26,729 nt of DNA, from positions 1-26,729 of the forward strand of contig MFBL01000057.1 of NCBI GenBank assembly GCA_001774945.1. Reading direction: 5' to 3'. Of this stretch, positions 7,497-14,258 are shown piece after piece (the stretch's first letter is position 1; every line of letters starts with the position of its first letter). The position numbers and the translations under genes were made by a program. Source of the stretch: Candidatus Curtissbacteria bacterium RIFCSPHIGHO2_12_FULL_41_17. Its GTDB lineage: Bacteria; Patescibacteriota; Microgenomatia; Curtissbacterales; GWA2-41-24. The notes beneath the pieces are model-generated. The model worked only from the letters and a program-made list of their open reading frames with translations. It ran no database searches and was not told the DNA's origin.

Positions 7497-8600
7497 TTAT
7501 AGATACTTATCTTTTTTGCCTTCTTTTAATTTTTCAATGACCTTTTTGACTTCTTCTGTCCGATCTTTAGGGCAGATTAAGAGAGCATCTTCGGTATCAA
7601 CAACAACCAGTCCCTCAAGGCCAATTGCGGCAATAACCTTTTTTTCTTCCGGTCCATAGATAAGACAATCTTTAAGATCAATATCGATAACCTCACCTTG
7701 AATAATATTGTCACCTGACTCTTGCGACATTTCCTCTTTAAGCTCTGCCCAAGTGCCGACGTCACGCCAAGAAAGATCGGCAGAAATTACCACTTGATCC
7801 TCACTGGTTAGATGGGCATTAACCGCAAAGTCAATCGATGTTTTGGGAATTTTGGGGTATTGGCTCTTGAGAACCGCCTCCTGTCGAGAACTTCCCCAAG
7901 CATTGCTAATTTTGAAAAGGGCGCTGGCTCCATCTGCAAAATGTTTCTCAAACTTAGCAAGCATTTTTTTTGTGGACCAAAGAGAGTAACCGATATGCCA
8001 GAGATATTCCCAAGACTCGACAAATTTTTTAGCAGATGCATAATTTGGTTTTTCTATTTGTTTAACAAATTCAAAAATTGCCAGACCATCAACAGTTTTT
8101 AACATTTTGCCAATTTTCAAATAACCTAGTGCGACGCTTGCAAAAGTTGGCCTAACGCCAATTTCGACGAATTTATCCATTTGGCGGGCCGTGGCATGAG
8201 CAAGTTTGATTGCCTTAATAAACTCACCTTCATTTCGTACAACATGATCACTCCAAAGAGCCAAAACGTAGGGGTTTTCAAATTTTTTGTTAAGAACTGT
8301 CGCGGCCAGCCCAACCGCGGCAGCGGTATCGCGCGTTTGGGGCTCGATAATAATATTCTCAAGCGGAATTTCAGGAGCAAGTTTGACTATCCAAGCGACA
8401 TTATCTCTTACTGTTACTGGAAAAATGTCGGCCATGGGAAACTCTTTTTTAAGACGGGCTATCATCATTTCAAATGTTGATTTATTTTCGATTAAAGGTT
8501 GAAATTGTTTAGGTGAGGTAGCACGGCTCATCGGCCACATCCGGGTACCGGCACCTCCGCAAAAAAGAGCAATTTTCAAATCCTTATGGCTTACCTGCAT
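7497..8600 (-). CDS. manC: Mannose-1-phosphate guanylyltransferase (GDP-mannose pyrophosphorylase)
   Basis: The protein makes GDP-mannose from mannose-1-phosphate and GTP, supplying mannosyl- and related transferases. The nucleotidyltransferase signature CGGAGTRMWPMSR (residues 14-26) and SPKQFQPL (29-36) are followed by EPQTRDTAAAVGLAA, LALWSDHVV (in place of the usual PADH), FVKQIEKPN, YLWHIGYSLWS (in place of WNSGMF), KTSIDFAV and SWRDVGTWAEL. At 367 residues it has the short, single-domain length, without the C-terminal isomerase domain of bifunctional ManC/AlgA. The ATG at 8600 lies inside the upstream GT4 gene (17-nt overlap). A TTG at 8579, just before KIALFCGG and preceded by AAGGA, is an alternative start. 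Base specificity is inferred from the family. Confidence 0.9.
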   Translation of the reverse strand: MQVSHKDLKIALFCGGAGTRMWPMSRATSPKQFQPLIENKSTFEMMIARLKKEFPMADIFPVTVRDNVAWIVKLAPEIPLENIIIEPQTRDTAAAVGLAATVLNKKFENPYVLALWSDHVVRNEGEFIKAIKLAHATARQMDKFVEIGVRPTFASVALGYLKIGKMLKTVDGLAIFEFVKQIEKPNYASAKKFVESWEYLWHIGYSLWSTKKMLAKFEKHFADGASALFKISNAWGSSRQEAVLKSQYPKIPKTSIDFAVNAHLTSEDQVVISADLSWRDVGTWAELKEEMSQESGDNIIQGEVIDIDLKDCLIYGPEEKKVIAAIGLEGLVVVDTEDALLICPKDRTEEVKKVIEKLKEGKKDKYL

Positions 8601-9750
8601 ATAACTGAACCTGTTTTTTTAACTGTCCAACAAAAGCAGCTTGCGAAAATCTTAAAGAATTTTTTCGGCAAGCCGATACACTCCATTTTATCTCAGATGC
8701 AGCAGAAATTGCATCTTCAAGCGACTGCGCCGATTGCCTGTCAAAAAGAATGCCGGTTTTACCATCATTTATAATTTCTGCCTGTCCCCCTTTTTGATAA
8801 GCAATAACCGGCCTGCCACATGCTTGTGTTTCAACAGCAGCTATCCCAAAATCTTCTTGTTGAGTAACGATAAGTGTCTGGCAATTCTGATAGAGTTCGC
8901 GCAGTTTTTCTCTGGAAACATGGCCGAGAAATTCGACTCGACTTTTAGTAGACACCAGATTCATCAGCCTGCTCTTGTCCGGTCCGTCACCGACAATGAT
9001 AAGATTCCTGTTTTGCAGGGTGCAGGCTCTAATCGCAAGATCAACCTTTTTCCATTTTACTAAACGGCTGACCATCAAAAAATAATTTTGGCTTTTCAAT
9101 TTCCAGTTGTGGATTTTTGGAGGTTTAAAAAAATTAAGATCGGCAAAAGGATATATTACTAAACTTTTCAAGCCATACCTTCGTTCGATACTTTCCTTTA
9201 CATTTTGGGAATTAGCTATGTAATAATCAACCCGAAACGATGAAATTTTATCCCATCTTTTAAGCCATAATAAAATTGGGCCAAAAATTATTCTTAAAAC
9301 TTTCGGCAAATATTCTTTTTTAATATCACTATCCCATAAGAATCTCGGGGTACTATTTATGTAGCAAATGTGGATAGTCTTTGGCTTGGTAATTATCGAC
9401 TTGGCAAATCTGGTAGTTGAAGAAAGAACTATATCAAATCCGTCAAAATTAAAACTTTCAAAAGCAAGAGGATAAATGGGCAATAAAATTTTATAAAAGT
9501 GCACCGCAAAGGGAATTTTTTGCATCCAAGAAATCTTAAGGCGTCCGGCATCAATCGAATTAGGTAGCTTCCCCCAATTGACTAGTGAAGTATAAATTGG
9601 TGCTTTTGGCCAGATAGAAGCAATAGTTGCAAAAAGACTCTCCGCTCCGCCGGCCTGAATGAAATCATCATGAACAAGGGCTATTTTAGGTTGAGAAGAG
9701 AGCTTATTCGCAGAAAAGCTTTGCTTATTTTTTTTCAGAAAAGAGGACAT
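8584..9750 (-). CDS. GT4 family glycosyltransferase, probable mannosyltransferase
   Basis: This is a 388-residue GT-B-fold retaining glycosyltransferase. The N-terminal acceptor half starts IALVHDDFIQAGGAESLF (residues 23-40), with the glycine turn typical of GT4 enzymes. The C-terminal nucleotide-sugar half has FLMVSRLVKWKKVDLAI (224-240), LIIVGDGPDK and the intact EX7E motif at E299-E307 (QEDFGIAAVETQACGRPVIA). The order resembles WbaZ-like mannosyltransferases, and the adjacent manC makes GDP-mannose a reasonable but unproven donor. It is the first gene of the leftward run GT4 > manC > sugar transferase > DUF4012. NWKLKSQN at about 215-222 resembles peptides encoded by the 7-bp arrays elsewhere and may be a decayed copy. 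Confidence 0.9.
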   Translation of the reverse strand: MSSFLKKNKQSFSANKLSSQPKIALVHDDFIQAGGAESLFATIASIWPKAPIYTSLVNWGKLPNSIDAGRLKISWMQKIPFAVHFYKILLPIYPLAFESFNFDGFDIVLSSTTRFAKSIITKPKTIHICYINSTPRFLWDSDIKKEYLPKVLRIIFGPILLWLKRWDKISSFRVDYYIANSQNVKESIERRYGLKSLVIYPFADLNFFKPPKIHNWKLKSQNYFLMVSRLVKWKKVDLAIRACTLQNRNLIIVGDGPDKSRLMNLVSTKSRVEFLGHVSREKLRELYQNCQTLIVTQQEDFGIAAVETQACGRPVIAYQKGGQAEIINDGKTGILFDRQSAQSLEDAISAASEIKWSVSACRKNSLRFSQAAFVGQLKKQVQLYAGKP

Positions 9751-9798
9751 AATAATCAGTTACTTTTTGACTGCAAAAACAGGCAAAATAGTGACTTA

Positions 9799-9825
9799 AT
9801 TATATGTCAGCTTTTGATGTTTGAA
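9799..9825 (-). promoter_or_regulatory. Candidate promoter of the GT4-manC run
   Basis: Reading leftward, a perfect TATAAT (9804-9799) is preceded by TTCAAA (9825-9820) with a 15-bp spacer, which is shorter than ideal. The expected start near 9792 would leave a leader of about 40 nt before the ATG at 9750. It overlaps the divergent plus-strand promoter at 9821-9849, so the two may compete for polymerase. Confidence 0.35.
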
Positions 9826-9849
9826 TAGCCTTGCGATAACTGTTAAAAT
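9821..9849 (+). promoter_or_regulatory. Predicted promoter of the DUF5678/retropepsin pair
   Basis: TTGAAT (9821-9826), a 17-bp spacer and TAAAAT (9844-9849) lie directly before the ATG at 9859. The start would fall near 9856, so the mRNA is predicted to be leaderless or nearly so. No Shine-Dalgarno sequence is present. Confidence 0.55.
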
Positions 9850-9858
9850 ACCTTTGAT

Positions 9859-10071
9859 ATGAAAATTTCATACGCAAAGCTTCAAAAAAAATATAGCGGC
9901 ATGTATGTGCTTAGTGACAAGCCAGATGGTAAAGTTGTTGCCGCATCTCGAAATCTTGGCAAAGCCTTTAAGGAAGCAGAGAAAAAGGGATATAAATTAC
10001 CCGTCGTACAATACGTTGAGCCAGAAGGTACGATAGCCATTTATGAAGTTAAGATATCCCTACGAAAGTAA
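9859..10071 (+). CDS. Small DUF5678-like protein
   Basis: The 70-residue soluble protein has the pattern of DUF5678: a KYSGMYVLSDKPDGKVVAAS hairpin (residues 11-30), a basic helix LGKAFKEAEKKGYK, then PVVQYVEPEG. No catalytic residues are evident and the family's role is not established. Its last 29 nt overlap the start of the aspartic-protease gene in another frame, so the two are probably translationally coupled. The pair stands alone on the plus strand in a region otherwise transcribed leftward, and it has its own near-leaderless promoter. Function is unknown; a partner, regulator or substrate of the protease is speculation. Confidence 0.72.
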   Translation: MKISYAKLQKKYSGMYVLSDKPDGKVVAASRNLGKAFKEAEKKGYKLPVVQYVEPEGTIAIYEVKISLRK

Positions 10072-10447
10072 ATCCTCCTTAGAATTTGGTTATATTCCAA
10101 CTATTAAATTATCGCTTCAGGTCAAGTCACCTAAAGGTTACATCCCATTTATTTTTCTACTCGATACAGGTGCAGATGTAACATCGTTGCCTGCTTCTGC
10201 AGCTGAAAAGCTAGGTATTGATCTGGATCAGTGCCCAGAAAAACCAATGAGCGGTTTTGAAGGAATAACAATTATGGTTTATAAATCTGAAATTAAAATT
10301 AAATTTAACAAAAAAACATTTCGTATTCCATGCGTTTTCAACCCAAATGATGATGTACCCATTCTCTTAGGAAGGGCAAGGATTTTAGACAGATTTAATA
10401 TTTTTCTTGACGGTGAGAATAAAGAAATTACCTTTGAAGAACTTTAG
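10043..10447 (+). CDS. Retropepsin-like (clan AA) aspartic protease
   Basis: The 134-residue product has one aspartic-protease half-unit, as in retroviral-type enzymes that act as dimers. The catalytic motif is FLLDTGADVTSLP (residues 38-50), with Asp41-Thr42-Gly43. A flap region (GFEGITIMVYKSE) follows, and the second hydrophobic-Gly signature is PILLGRARILDRFNIFLD (106-123). There is no signal peptide or membrane segment, so it probably acts in the cytoplasm. Substrates are unknown. Its start overlaps the DUF5678-like gene by 29 nt. Its TAG stop shares two bases with the stop of the convergent small gene at 10444-10626. Confidence 0.85.
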   Translation: MKLRYPYESKSSLEFGYIPTIKLSLQVKSPKGYIPFIFLLDTGADVTSLPASAAEKLGIDLDQCPEKPMSGFEGITIMVYKSEIKIKFNKKTFRIPCVFNPNDDVPILLGRARILDRFNIFLDGENKEITFEEL

Positions 10448-10626
10448 GGCTGAAATAAAACCTTTGCTTCTTTTTTAGTGATCTTTTCCCCTTCAAGTTT
10501 CATTGTGCGATAAACAATGTCGGGAAAAGATTTTTTGACATCGGGTTTTTTGTCTCCAGCAAGATAGCGTTTTTGATAACGCTTAAAAACCTTCACTAAA
10601 CCTTTGTCTCTCAGAATGTTAGTCAC
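10444..10626 (-). CDS. Small basic hypothetical protein
   Basis: A 60-codon frame from a GTG start encodes a Lys-rich soluble protein (MTNILRDKGLVKVFKRYQK at the N-terminus, FPDIVYRTMKLEGEKITKKE near the end). No family is recognised. Support for a real gene comes from a perfect TATAAT eight bases before the GTG, as at other genes here, and from its filling the space exactly to the convergent protease gene, the two stop codons overlapping. It could be a small regulator or an RNA- or DNA-binding protein given its charge, but nothing in the sequence decides this. Confidence 0.5.
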   Translation of the reverse strand: MTNILRDKGLVKVFKRYQKRYLAGDKKPDVKKSFPDIVYRTMKLEGEKITKKEAKVLFQP

Positions 10627-10634
10627 GTGTGATT

Positions 10635-10640
10635 ATTATA
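10635..10640 (-). promoter_or_regulatory. -10 box of the small basic protein gene
   Basis: TATAAT (10640-10635, read leftward) lies eight bases before the GTG at 10626, the same geometry as other predicted near-leaderless promoters in the window. No good -35 match is seen 16-18 bp upstream. Confidence 0.4.
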
Positions 10641-10763
10641 CCCTATTTTGTCCCTCCTGGACTTGCTGACGAACATCCAATAAATAAGCCTCCAACTGGC
10701 AGAAGTTTTCCTGGAAAAACCAAAACTGACATAATTTTTAATTGAGGAAAATTTTAGGGTTAA

Positions 10764-11936
10764 TTAACTTGTCCGAGTTGCTGCTTTTTTTATAATTTCT
10801 GCAACTCTTTCGGCAGCATGTCCATCGGAATTGAAATAATGTTCCATTTTGCCAATAAGCTGATCCCTATATGTTTTATCTCCTATCACCTTTTGTAGCC
10901 CGTTTTTCAGGTCTTGATAATCAAAAACGCCTTCGCTTGCCCCAACTCTCAAAGTTATTGGTAAGCGATCATTCGTTAACTGGGATGCATCATCTCCCGT
11001 AAAAACGAACATAGACGGAACTCTACGATAGGCAGACTTTAGAGCCTCTGTTGACGGTCCTGGAGCGATCAAAAGATCGCAAGCGAAGCCTATATCGTCA
11101 GAGCTAATATCTCCTTGTTTTAATACTCTTCCTCTAAGATGTGTCAGAACCTTATCATATTCTTGTTCGGGATGTGTGTCTCTTGGATGTCTTGAAAGCA
11201 ATAAAACTAAGTTTTTCTGGGAACCAGATTGGTTCAAATTTTCAACAAGATGTTCAAGAATCTCTGGTGTTTGCGGTGGAAGTAGACCTGAGTAGACGAT
11301 TAAAAATTCGTCATCGCCAACTCCCAATTTCTTTCTCGTTTCGTCCCTGACTTCTTCCCTATCAATGTTTGCATACTTGTCGTAATCGGGATGACCCGTG
11401 ACTATAATTTTTGAGGGGTCCATAGTTGGCCTTCTTTTTATTGCCAAATCTCTTGTTGCCTCGCTAATTACACAAAGATAGTCAGGATTTATTCTCATTG
11501 AAGAATCGTACAAGTTGGCATAATGACCCAAAACATCTGGGTAGTCTTCAACCCAAACTACTGGTACTCCATAAGATTCCTCGCTCCATGTTACTGTCAG
11601 AGCTGTTCCTGCATCTGCGGAAAATTCAGAAACTGCTACTGCGGGTTTTACCTCCATTATTCTTTTTAGTGGTGATTCGGATGGCTCCTTAGCGAATTGA
11701 TGGTTTTTGGTTTCTAAAATTCTCTTGGCGGCACTGTCTATAAGCAGGTCTTCTGGATATCCTTCATCTCTTAAAAGCTCAACAACTGGCCATAAGCAGT
11801 TCATGCCCCCTGGGCCTCTAAGTCCAAACAAAACCAATGGCTTTGACTTATCACCTTTAAGTGTATAAAAATCAGTTCTTTCCAGCTCTAAGTTTTGTAA
11901 TGGAAAATGTTTTTCTGGCAACATATTATCGGGCAT
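10764..11936 (-). CDS. GT-B-fold glycosyltransferase-like protein of unclear specificity
   Basis: The 390-residue soluble protein has two Rossmann-like halves. The first has VLFGLRGPGGMNCLWPVVEL (residues 35-54), VPVVWVEDYPDVLGH (124-138) and YLCVISEATRDLA, where a sugar-nucleotide epimerase or GT-B enzyme would scan its acceptor. The second has KIIVTGHPDYDK (176-187), FLIVYSGLLPPQTPEIL (211-227), LLLSRHPRDTHPE (246-258) and CDLLIAPGPSTEALKSAYRR (286-305), the usual place of donor binding. This resembles UDP-GlcNAc 2-epimerase or CDP-glycerol glycerophosphotransferase folds, without clear membership. Compared with the Lys/Ile-rich neighbours it is richer in Asp and Glu and could have a separate origin. 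It has its own -10 box and no gene overlaps. Confidence 0.6.
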   Translation of the reverse strand: MPDNMLPEKHFPLQNLELERTDFYTLKGDKSKPLVLFGLRGPGGMNCLWPVVELLRDEGYPEDLLIDSAAKRILETKNHQFAKEPSESPLKRIMEVKPAVAVSEFSADAGTALTVTWSEESYGVPVVWVEDYPDVLGHYANLYDSSMRINPDYLCVISEATRDLAIKRRPTMDPSKIIVTGHPDYDKYANIDREEVRDETRKKLGVGDDEFLIVYSGLLPPQTPEILEHLVENLNQSGSQKNLVLLLSRHPRDTHPEQEYDKVLTHLRGRVLKQGDISSDDIGFACDLLIAPGPSTEALKSAYRRVPSMFVFTGDDASQLTNDRLPITLRVGASEGVFDYQDLKNGLQKVIGDKTYRDQLIGKMEHYFNSDGHAAERVAEIIKKAATRTS

Positions 11937-11942
11937 AAGTTA

Positions 11943-11948
11943 ATTATA
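11943..11948 (-). promoter_or_regulatory. -10 box of the GT-B-like gene
   Basis: TATAAT (11948-11943, read leftward) lies six bases before the ATG at 11936, again predicting a leaderless transcript. The upstream sequence is AT-rich without a clear -35 box. Confidence 0.4.
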
Positions 11949-12030
11949 TTATTTTGATTAGCACTTTTTTCTATGTTGACAGAAAAGTTGTTAGTGTAAT
12001 TTAAAAGAATTTAAAATCATTTAAGTTTTA

Positions 12031-12056
12031 ACTATGATGATACGAATCATCGTAGT
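12031..12056 (-). terminator. Hairpin downstream of the 12075-13262 gene, possible terminator
   Basis: ACTATGATGAT and ATCATCGTAGT pair over 11 positions (one is G-T) around the loop ACGA. The hairpin starts 18 bases after the stop of the glycosyltransferase gene at 12075, where the long leftward cluster ends. The stem is AT-rich and lacks a strong T-tract, so termination would be weak. An operator is an alternative. Confidence 0.35.
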
Positions 12057-12074
12057 AAACCTATCTCCTTATTA

Positions 12075-13262
12075 TTATGTTGATTCGTAGACCTCCAAAG
12101 TCTCTTGAGCCATTTTTTGCCAGGAGTATTTTTTGACTTGCTCTCTCCCCTTTTTAACCAATTCCGATCCAGTATCGGAAGTGAGAACTTTTTTAATTTT
12201 CCCAGCGATGTCTTTGGGGTCATGGGGATTAAAATAGATGGCTGCTTCGCCGTAAACTTCGTGAAGAACAGGAATATCTGAACAAACAACTGGAAGCCCG
12301 GCTGCCATGGCATTGAGGCCGGGAATGCCAAAACCCTCTGAAAGCGATGGAAAAACATAAGCCTGGGCTTTTTGGAAAAGTTTGGAAAGCTCATCCGGCT
12401 TTAAATAGCCTTTTATCTCTACTTTATCTTCTAAATTCCGATTTTTTATTTCAGATTGTAATCTTTGGGAAAAAATGTCACGAGGACAGACGATGATTAG
12501 TCGCAAGTTGTCAGTTGTCGGTTCACTGTTCACGGTTTTTTTCAGTCTGTGAACTGCGGACTGTGAACTGTCAACTAATAATTTAAATGCATCAAGTAAA
12601 TTATTAAGATTCTTATGTGGATAAGCATTACCGACATAAACCAAAAAAGGGTTCCTTTTGGGTAATTTCCAATTTCCAATTTTGCGAAGCAAAACTTCGC
12701 TTTCCAATTTCCAATTTTTAGAGTATTCTTCTTCGGCGGCTTCGTATGTTACAACAATTTTGGCTGGTTTCACTTTAAAATTACTAAAGATTTCTTCCTT
12801 AACAAAGTTGCTTGGAACAATAATCTTTTGGGAACGTTTAATAGCATTTTTAATAACTATTTGATAACCAATACGCTTTGTTTTAAAAAAAAGCAGGTTT
12901 CTGGTTGTTGTCGACTGCTCTTTAAAATGGTGATGAATCAGATCATGGACGGTTACGATAAACTTTCCCCTGTAAAATAATGGGGCGTTGAAATGGGGGA
13001 TATGAACCAAGTCCAAGTTTTTAGAATTATAGATTTGCTCCATCCTAAGCTGTTCCTCAATTGAATACCAAGGTATATTGGCAGGTACTTTTTTAAAATT
13101 TTTTGATTTAAGCGCAAGATAATCCCAGTTTGAATCTTTTAGAAAGATAAAATATTGATTACGTGAGTCTAGTAACACCAGGTTTAAAATCAGCTTTTCG
13201 GTATATTTACCAAGACCTGTTCCTTCTGGCCCGACAAACCGAGCATCTATACCAATTCTCAT
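12075..13262 (-). CDS. GT4 family glycosyltransferase with two repeat-encoded insertions
   Basis: The 395-residue GT-B enzyme begins MRIGIDARFVGPEGTGLGKY, a standard GT4 start, with FIVTVHDLIHHHF (101-113), KIIVPSNFVKEEI and FLVYVGNAYPHKNLNNLLDA (206-225). The EX7E region reads SEGFGIPGLNAMAAGLPV: Glu309 is present but the second Glu is Asn317. It probably transfers a hexose in the surface-glycan pathway; donor and acceptor are unknown. Two segments, about residues 183-200 (NWKLESEV...GNWKL) and 230-254 (VDSSQSAVHRL...TTDNLRL), are encoded by 7-bp arrays and look like tolerated insertions. A strong Shine-Dalgarno AAGGAGG lies four bases before the ATG. It is the last gene of the long cluster, 108 bp after a GT2 gene. 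Confidence 0.9.
   Translation of the reverse strand: MRIGIDARFVGPEGTGLGKYTEKLILNLVLLDSRNQYFIFLKDSNWDYLALKSKNFKKVPANIPWYSIEEQLRMEQIYNSKNLDLVHIPHFNAPLFYRGKFIVTVHDLIHHHFKEQSTTTRNLLFFKTKRIGYQIVIKNAIKRSQKIIVPSNFVKEEIFSNFKVKPAKIVVTYEAAEEEYSKNWKLESEVLLRKIGNWKLPKRNPFLVYVGNAYPHKNLNNLLDAFKLLVDSSQSAVHRLKKTVNSEPTTDNLRLIIVCPRDIFSQRLQSEIKNRNLEDKVEIKGYLKPDELSKLFQKAQAYVFPSLSEGFGIPGLNAMAAGLPVVCSDIPVLHEVYGEAAIYFNPHDPKDIAGKIKKVLTSDTGSELVKKGREQVKKYSWQKMAQETLEVYEST
12506..12575. repeat. Period-7 array with an inverted second half, in the GT4 gene
   Basis: Ten 7-bp steps: AGTTGTC twice, GGTTCAC, TGTTCAC, a T-rich centre (GGTTTTT, TTCAGTC), then TGTGAAC, TGCGGAC, TGTGAAC and TGTCAAC. The right-hand units are roughly the reverse complement of the left-hand ones, so the array can fold into a hairpin. 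It encodes about residues 230-252 of the glycosyltransferase without breaking the frame. Confidence 0.75.
12666..12714. repeat. Period-7 array with a central hairpin, in the GT4 gene
   Basis: Seven 7-bp steps: TTTCCAA twice, three units holding the inverted repeat GCGAAG-CAAAA-CTTCGC (12684-12700), then TTTCCAA twice. The encoded peptides NWKLE and NWKLP flank the hairpin-encoded part. It lies about 90 bp from the array at 12506 in the same gene. Confidence 0.8.
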
Positions 13263-13266
13263 CGTT

Positions 13267-13273
13267 CCTCCTT
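13267..13273 (-). promoter_or_regulatory. Strong ribosome-binding site of the 12075-13262 gene
   Basis: AAGGAGG (13273-13267, read leftward) lies four bases before the ATG at 13262. It shows that this organism uses Shine-Dalgarno initiation as well as the leaderless-type starts seen elsewhere. It abuts the palindromic element at 13273-13345. Confidence 0.7.
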
Positions 13274-13345
13274 GTCATCCTGAAGAAGTGATACGACTGA
13301 AGGATCTGAGTTTTTTTGGGATTCTTCGCTCCGCTCAGAATGACA
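13273..13345. repeat. Palindromic REP-like element with TGTCATYCTGA ends
   Basis: A 73-bp intergenic element has inverted ends, TGTCATCCTGA and (reverse complement) TGTCATTCTGA. Inner matches are GAAGGATC and GAAGAATC, and seven Ts lie near the middle. The right arm, read leftward, is TGTCATTCTGAGCGGAGCGA followed by AGAATCC. This wording recurs as a dispersed intergenic repeat in many uncultivated-bacterial genomes (from general familiarity, not searched here). It fills most of the gap between the GT2 and GT4 genes. Confidence 0.7.
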
Positions 13346-13370
13346 ATTAACAAAATTATACATAATGGAT

Positions 13371-14258
13371 TTACGCAGATAAAACACGAATTCTTTCTAA
13401 TATTTTCATCGAAATTAGAACAAGCCAATTAACAAAAAAGGGGTATTTATCTTGGTAATGTTTTTTGTAGAAAAGCTCCATTGAATGAACTGACTCATAT
13501 AAGGCTCTTTTTTTTGACTGACGGTTTGCTTTAGTTAGATGTTTGGAGGTTAACTTCATCCCGGAAGCAGCCCCTTTGTAATGGATTATTTTAACTTGCG
13601 GGTTGTACATAATTTTGTAACCTGCTTCCTTAAAGCGCCAACACCAATCAAGATCTTCTCCATAGAAAAAAAAGTCTTCATCAAAAAGGCCCACTTTTTT
13701 AATTGCGCTTGCTCTAACTAGCATAAATGCCCCAACGCAGGAATCGACTTCGTGCTCCTGGTTTTGGGGCAAATATCCCATTTGATACTGATCAAAAATT
13801 TTTGAGCCCTTAAAAATTTTTGAGAGAAATAAAAAGTGACAAAAAGCACGCCAAGGTGTCGGGAAGTGTCTTCTGCAATCCAGATCCAGGCTGCCATCGG
13901 GAAGCTCAACGCGGCAAGTTGCGCAAGCGATATTTTCGTCTTTTTCCATAAATTTGAGCATTGTTTCAATAGTTTCGGGAAAAACCTTGGTATCGGGATT
14001 TAAAATTAAGACAAATTTGCCTTTTGCTTTTTTAATCGCCTGATTATTGGCCTTTGAAAAACCGAAATTTTGGGAATTGGCGATAAGTTTAACTTCTGGG
14101 AAAAGTAATTTTATTGCTCCAACGGTTCTGTCACGGGAATTATTATCTACTACAAAAATTTCGTTTTTAAAGTTTTTTAATGCTTTCTTTAAAGAGTTCA
14201 AACAATCAATCAAGAGTTCTTTTGTATTGAAAGAAACGATGATAATTGAGACGTCCAC
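13371..14258 (-). CDS. GT2 family glycosyltransferase (rhamnosyltransferase-like)
   Basis: This is a 295-residue GT-A-fold inverting transferase. The N-terminus VSIIIVSFNTKELLIDCLNS (residues 3-22), VVDNNSRDRT (36-45) and NFGFSKANNQAIKKAKGKFV (64-83) match the WbbL-like branch. The metal/nucleotide-binding motif is NPDT (87-90), and the late acidic motif is GEDLDWCWRFKEAGY (200-214), which includes the probable base. Enzymes of this branch often transfer rhamnose from dTDP-rhamnose; that donor is inference. The C-terminus has a weakly hydrophobic segment (FFVNWLVLISMKIL) that could touch the membrane. The start is GTG, directly after the stop of the upstream GT4 gene (TAAGTG), so translation is probably coupled. 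Confidence 0.9.
   Translation of the reverse strand: MDVSIIIVSFNTKELLIDCLNSLKKALKNFKNEIFVVDNNSRDRTVGAIKLLFPEVKLIANSQNFGFSKANNQAIKKAKGKFVLILNPDTKVFPETIETMLKFMEKDENIACATCRVELPDGSLDLDCRRHFPTPWRAFCHFLFLSKIFKGSKIFDQYQMGYLPQNQEHEVDSCVGAFMLVRASAIKKVGLFDEDFFFYGEDLDWCWRFKEAGYKIMYNPQVKIIHYKGAASGMKLTSKHLTKANRQSKKRALYESVHSMELFYKKHYQDKYPFFVNWLVLISMKILERIRVLSA

Noticed and set aside
9095..9130. Seventh period-7 array in the GT4 gene at 8584-9750
   Set aside because: The peptide NWKLKSQN resembles others, but the DNA units are too degenerate to call a repeat.
12506..12714. CRISPR array
   Set aside because: Units are 7 bp with no spacers and are translated as part of a glycosyltransferase; no cas genes are near.
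13207..13428. 73-codon minus-strand frame across the gap between the GT4 and GT2 genes
   Set aside because: Its middle is a translation of the palindromic element at 13273-13345 and both ends overlap real genes in other frames.
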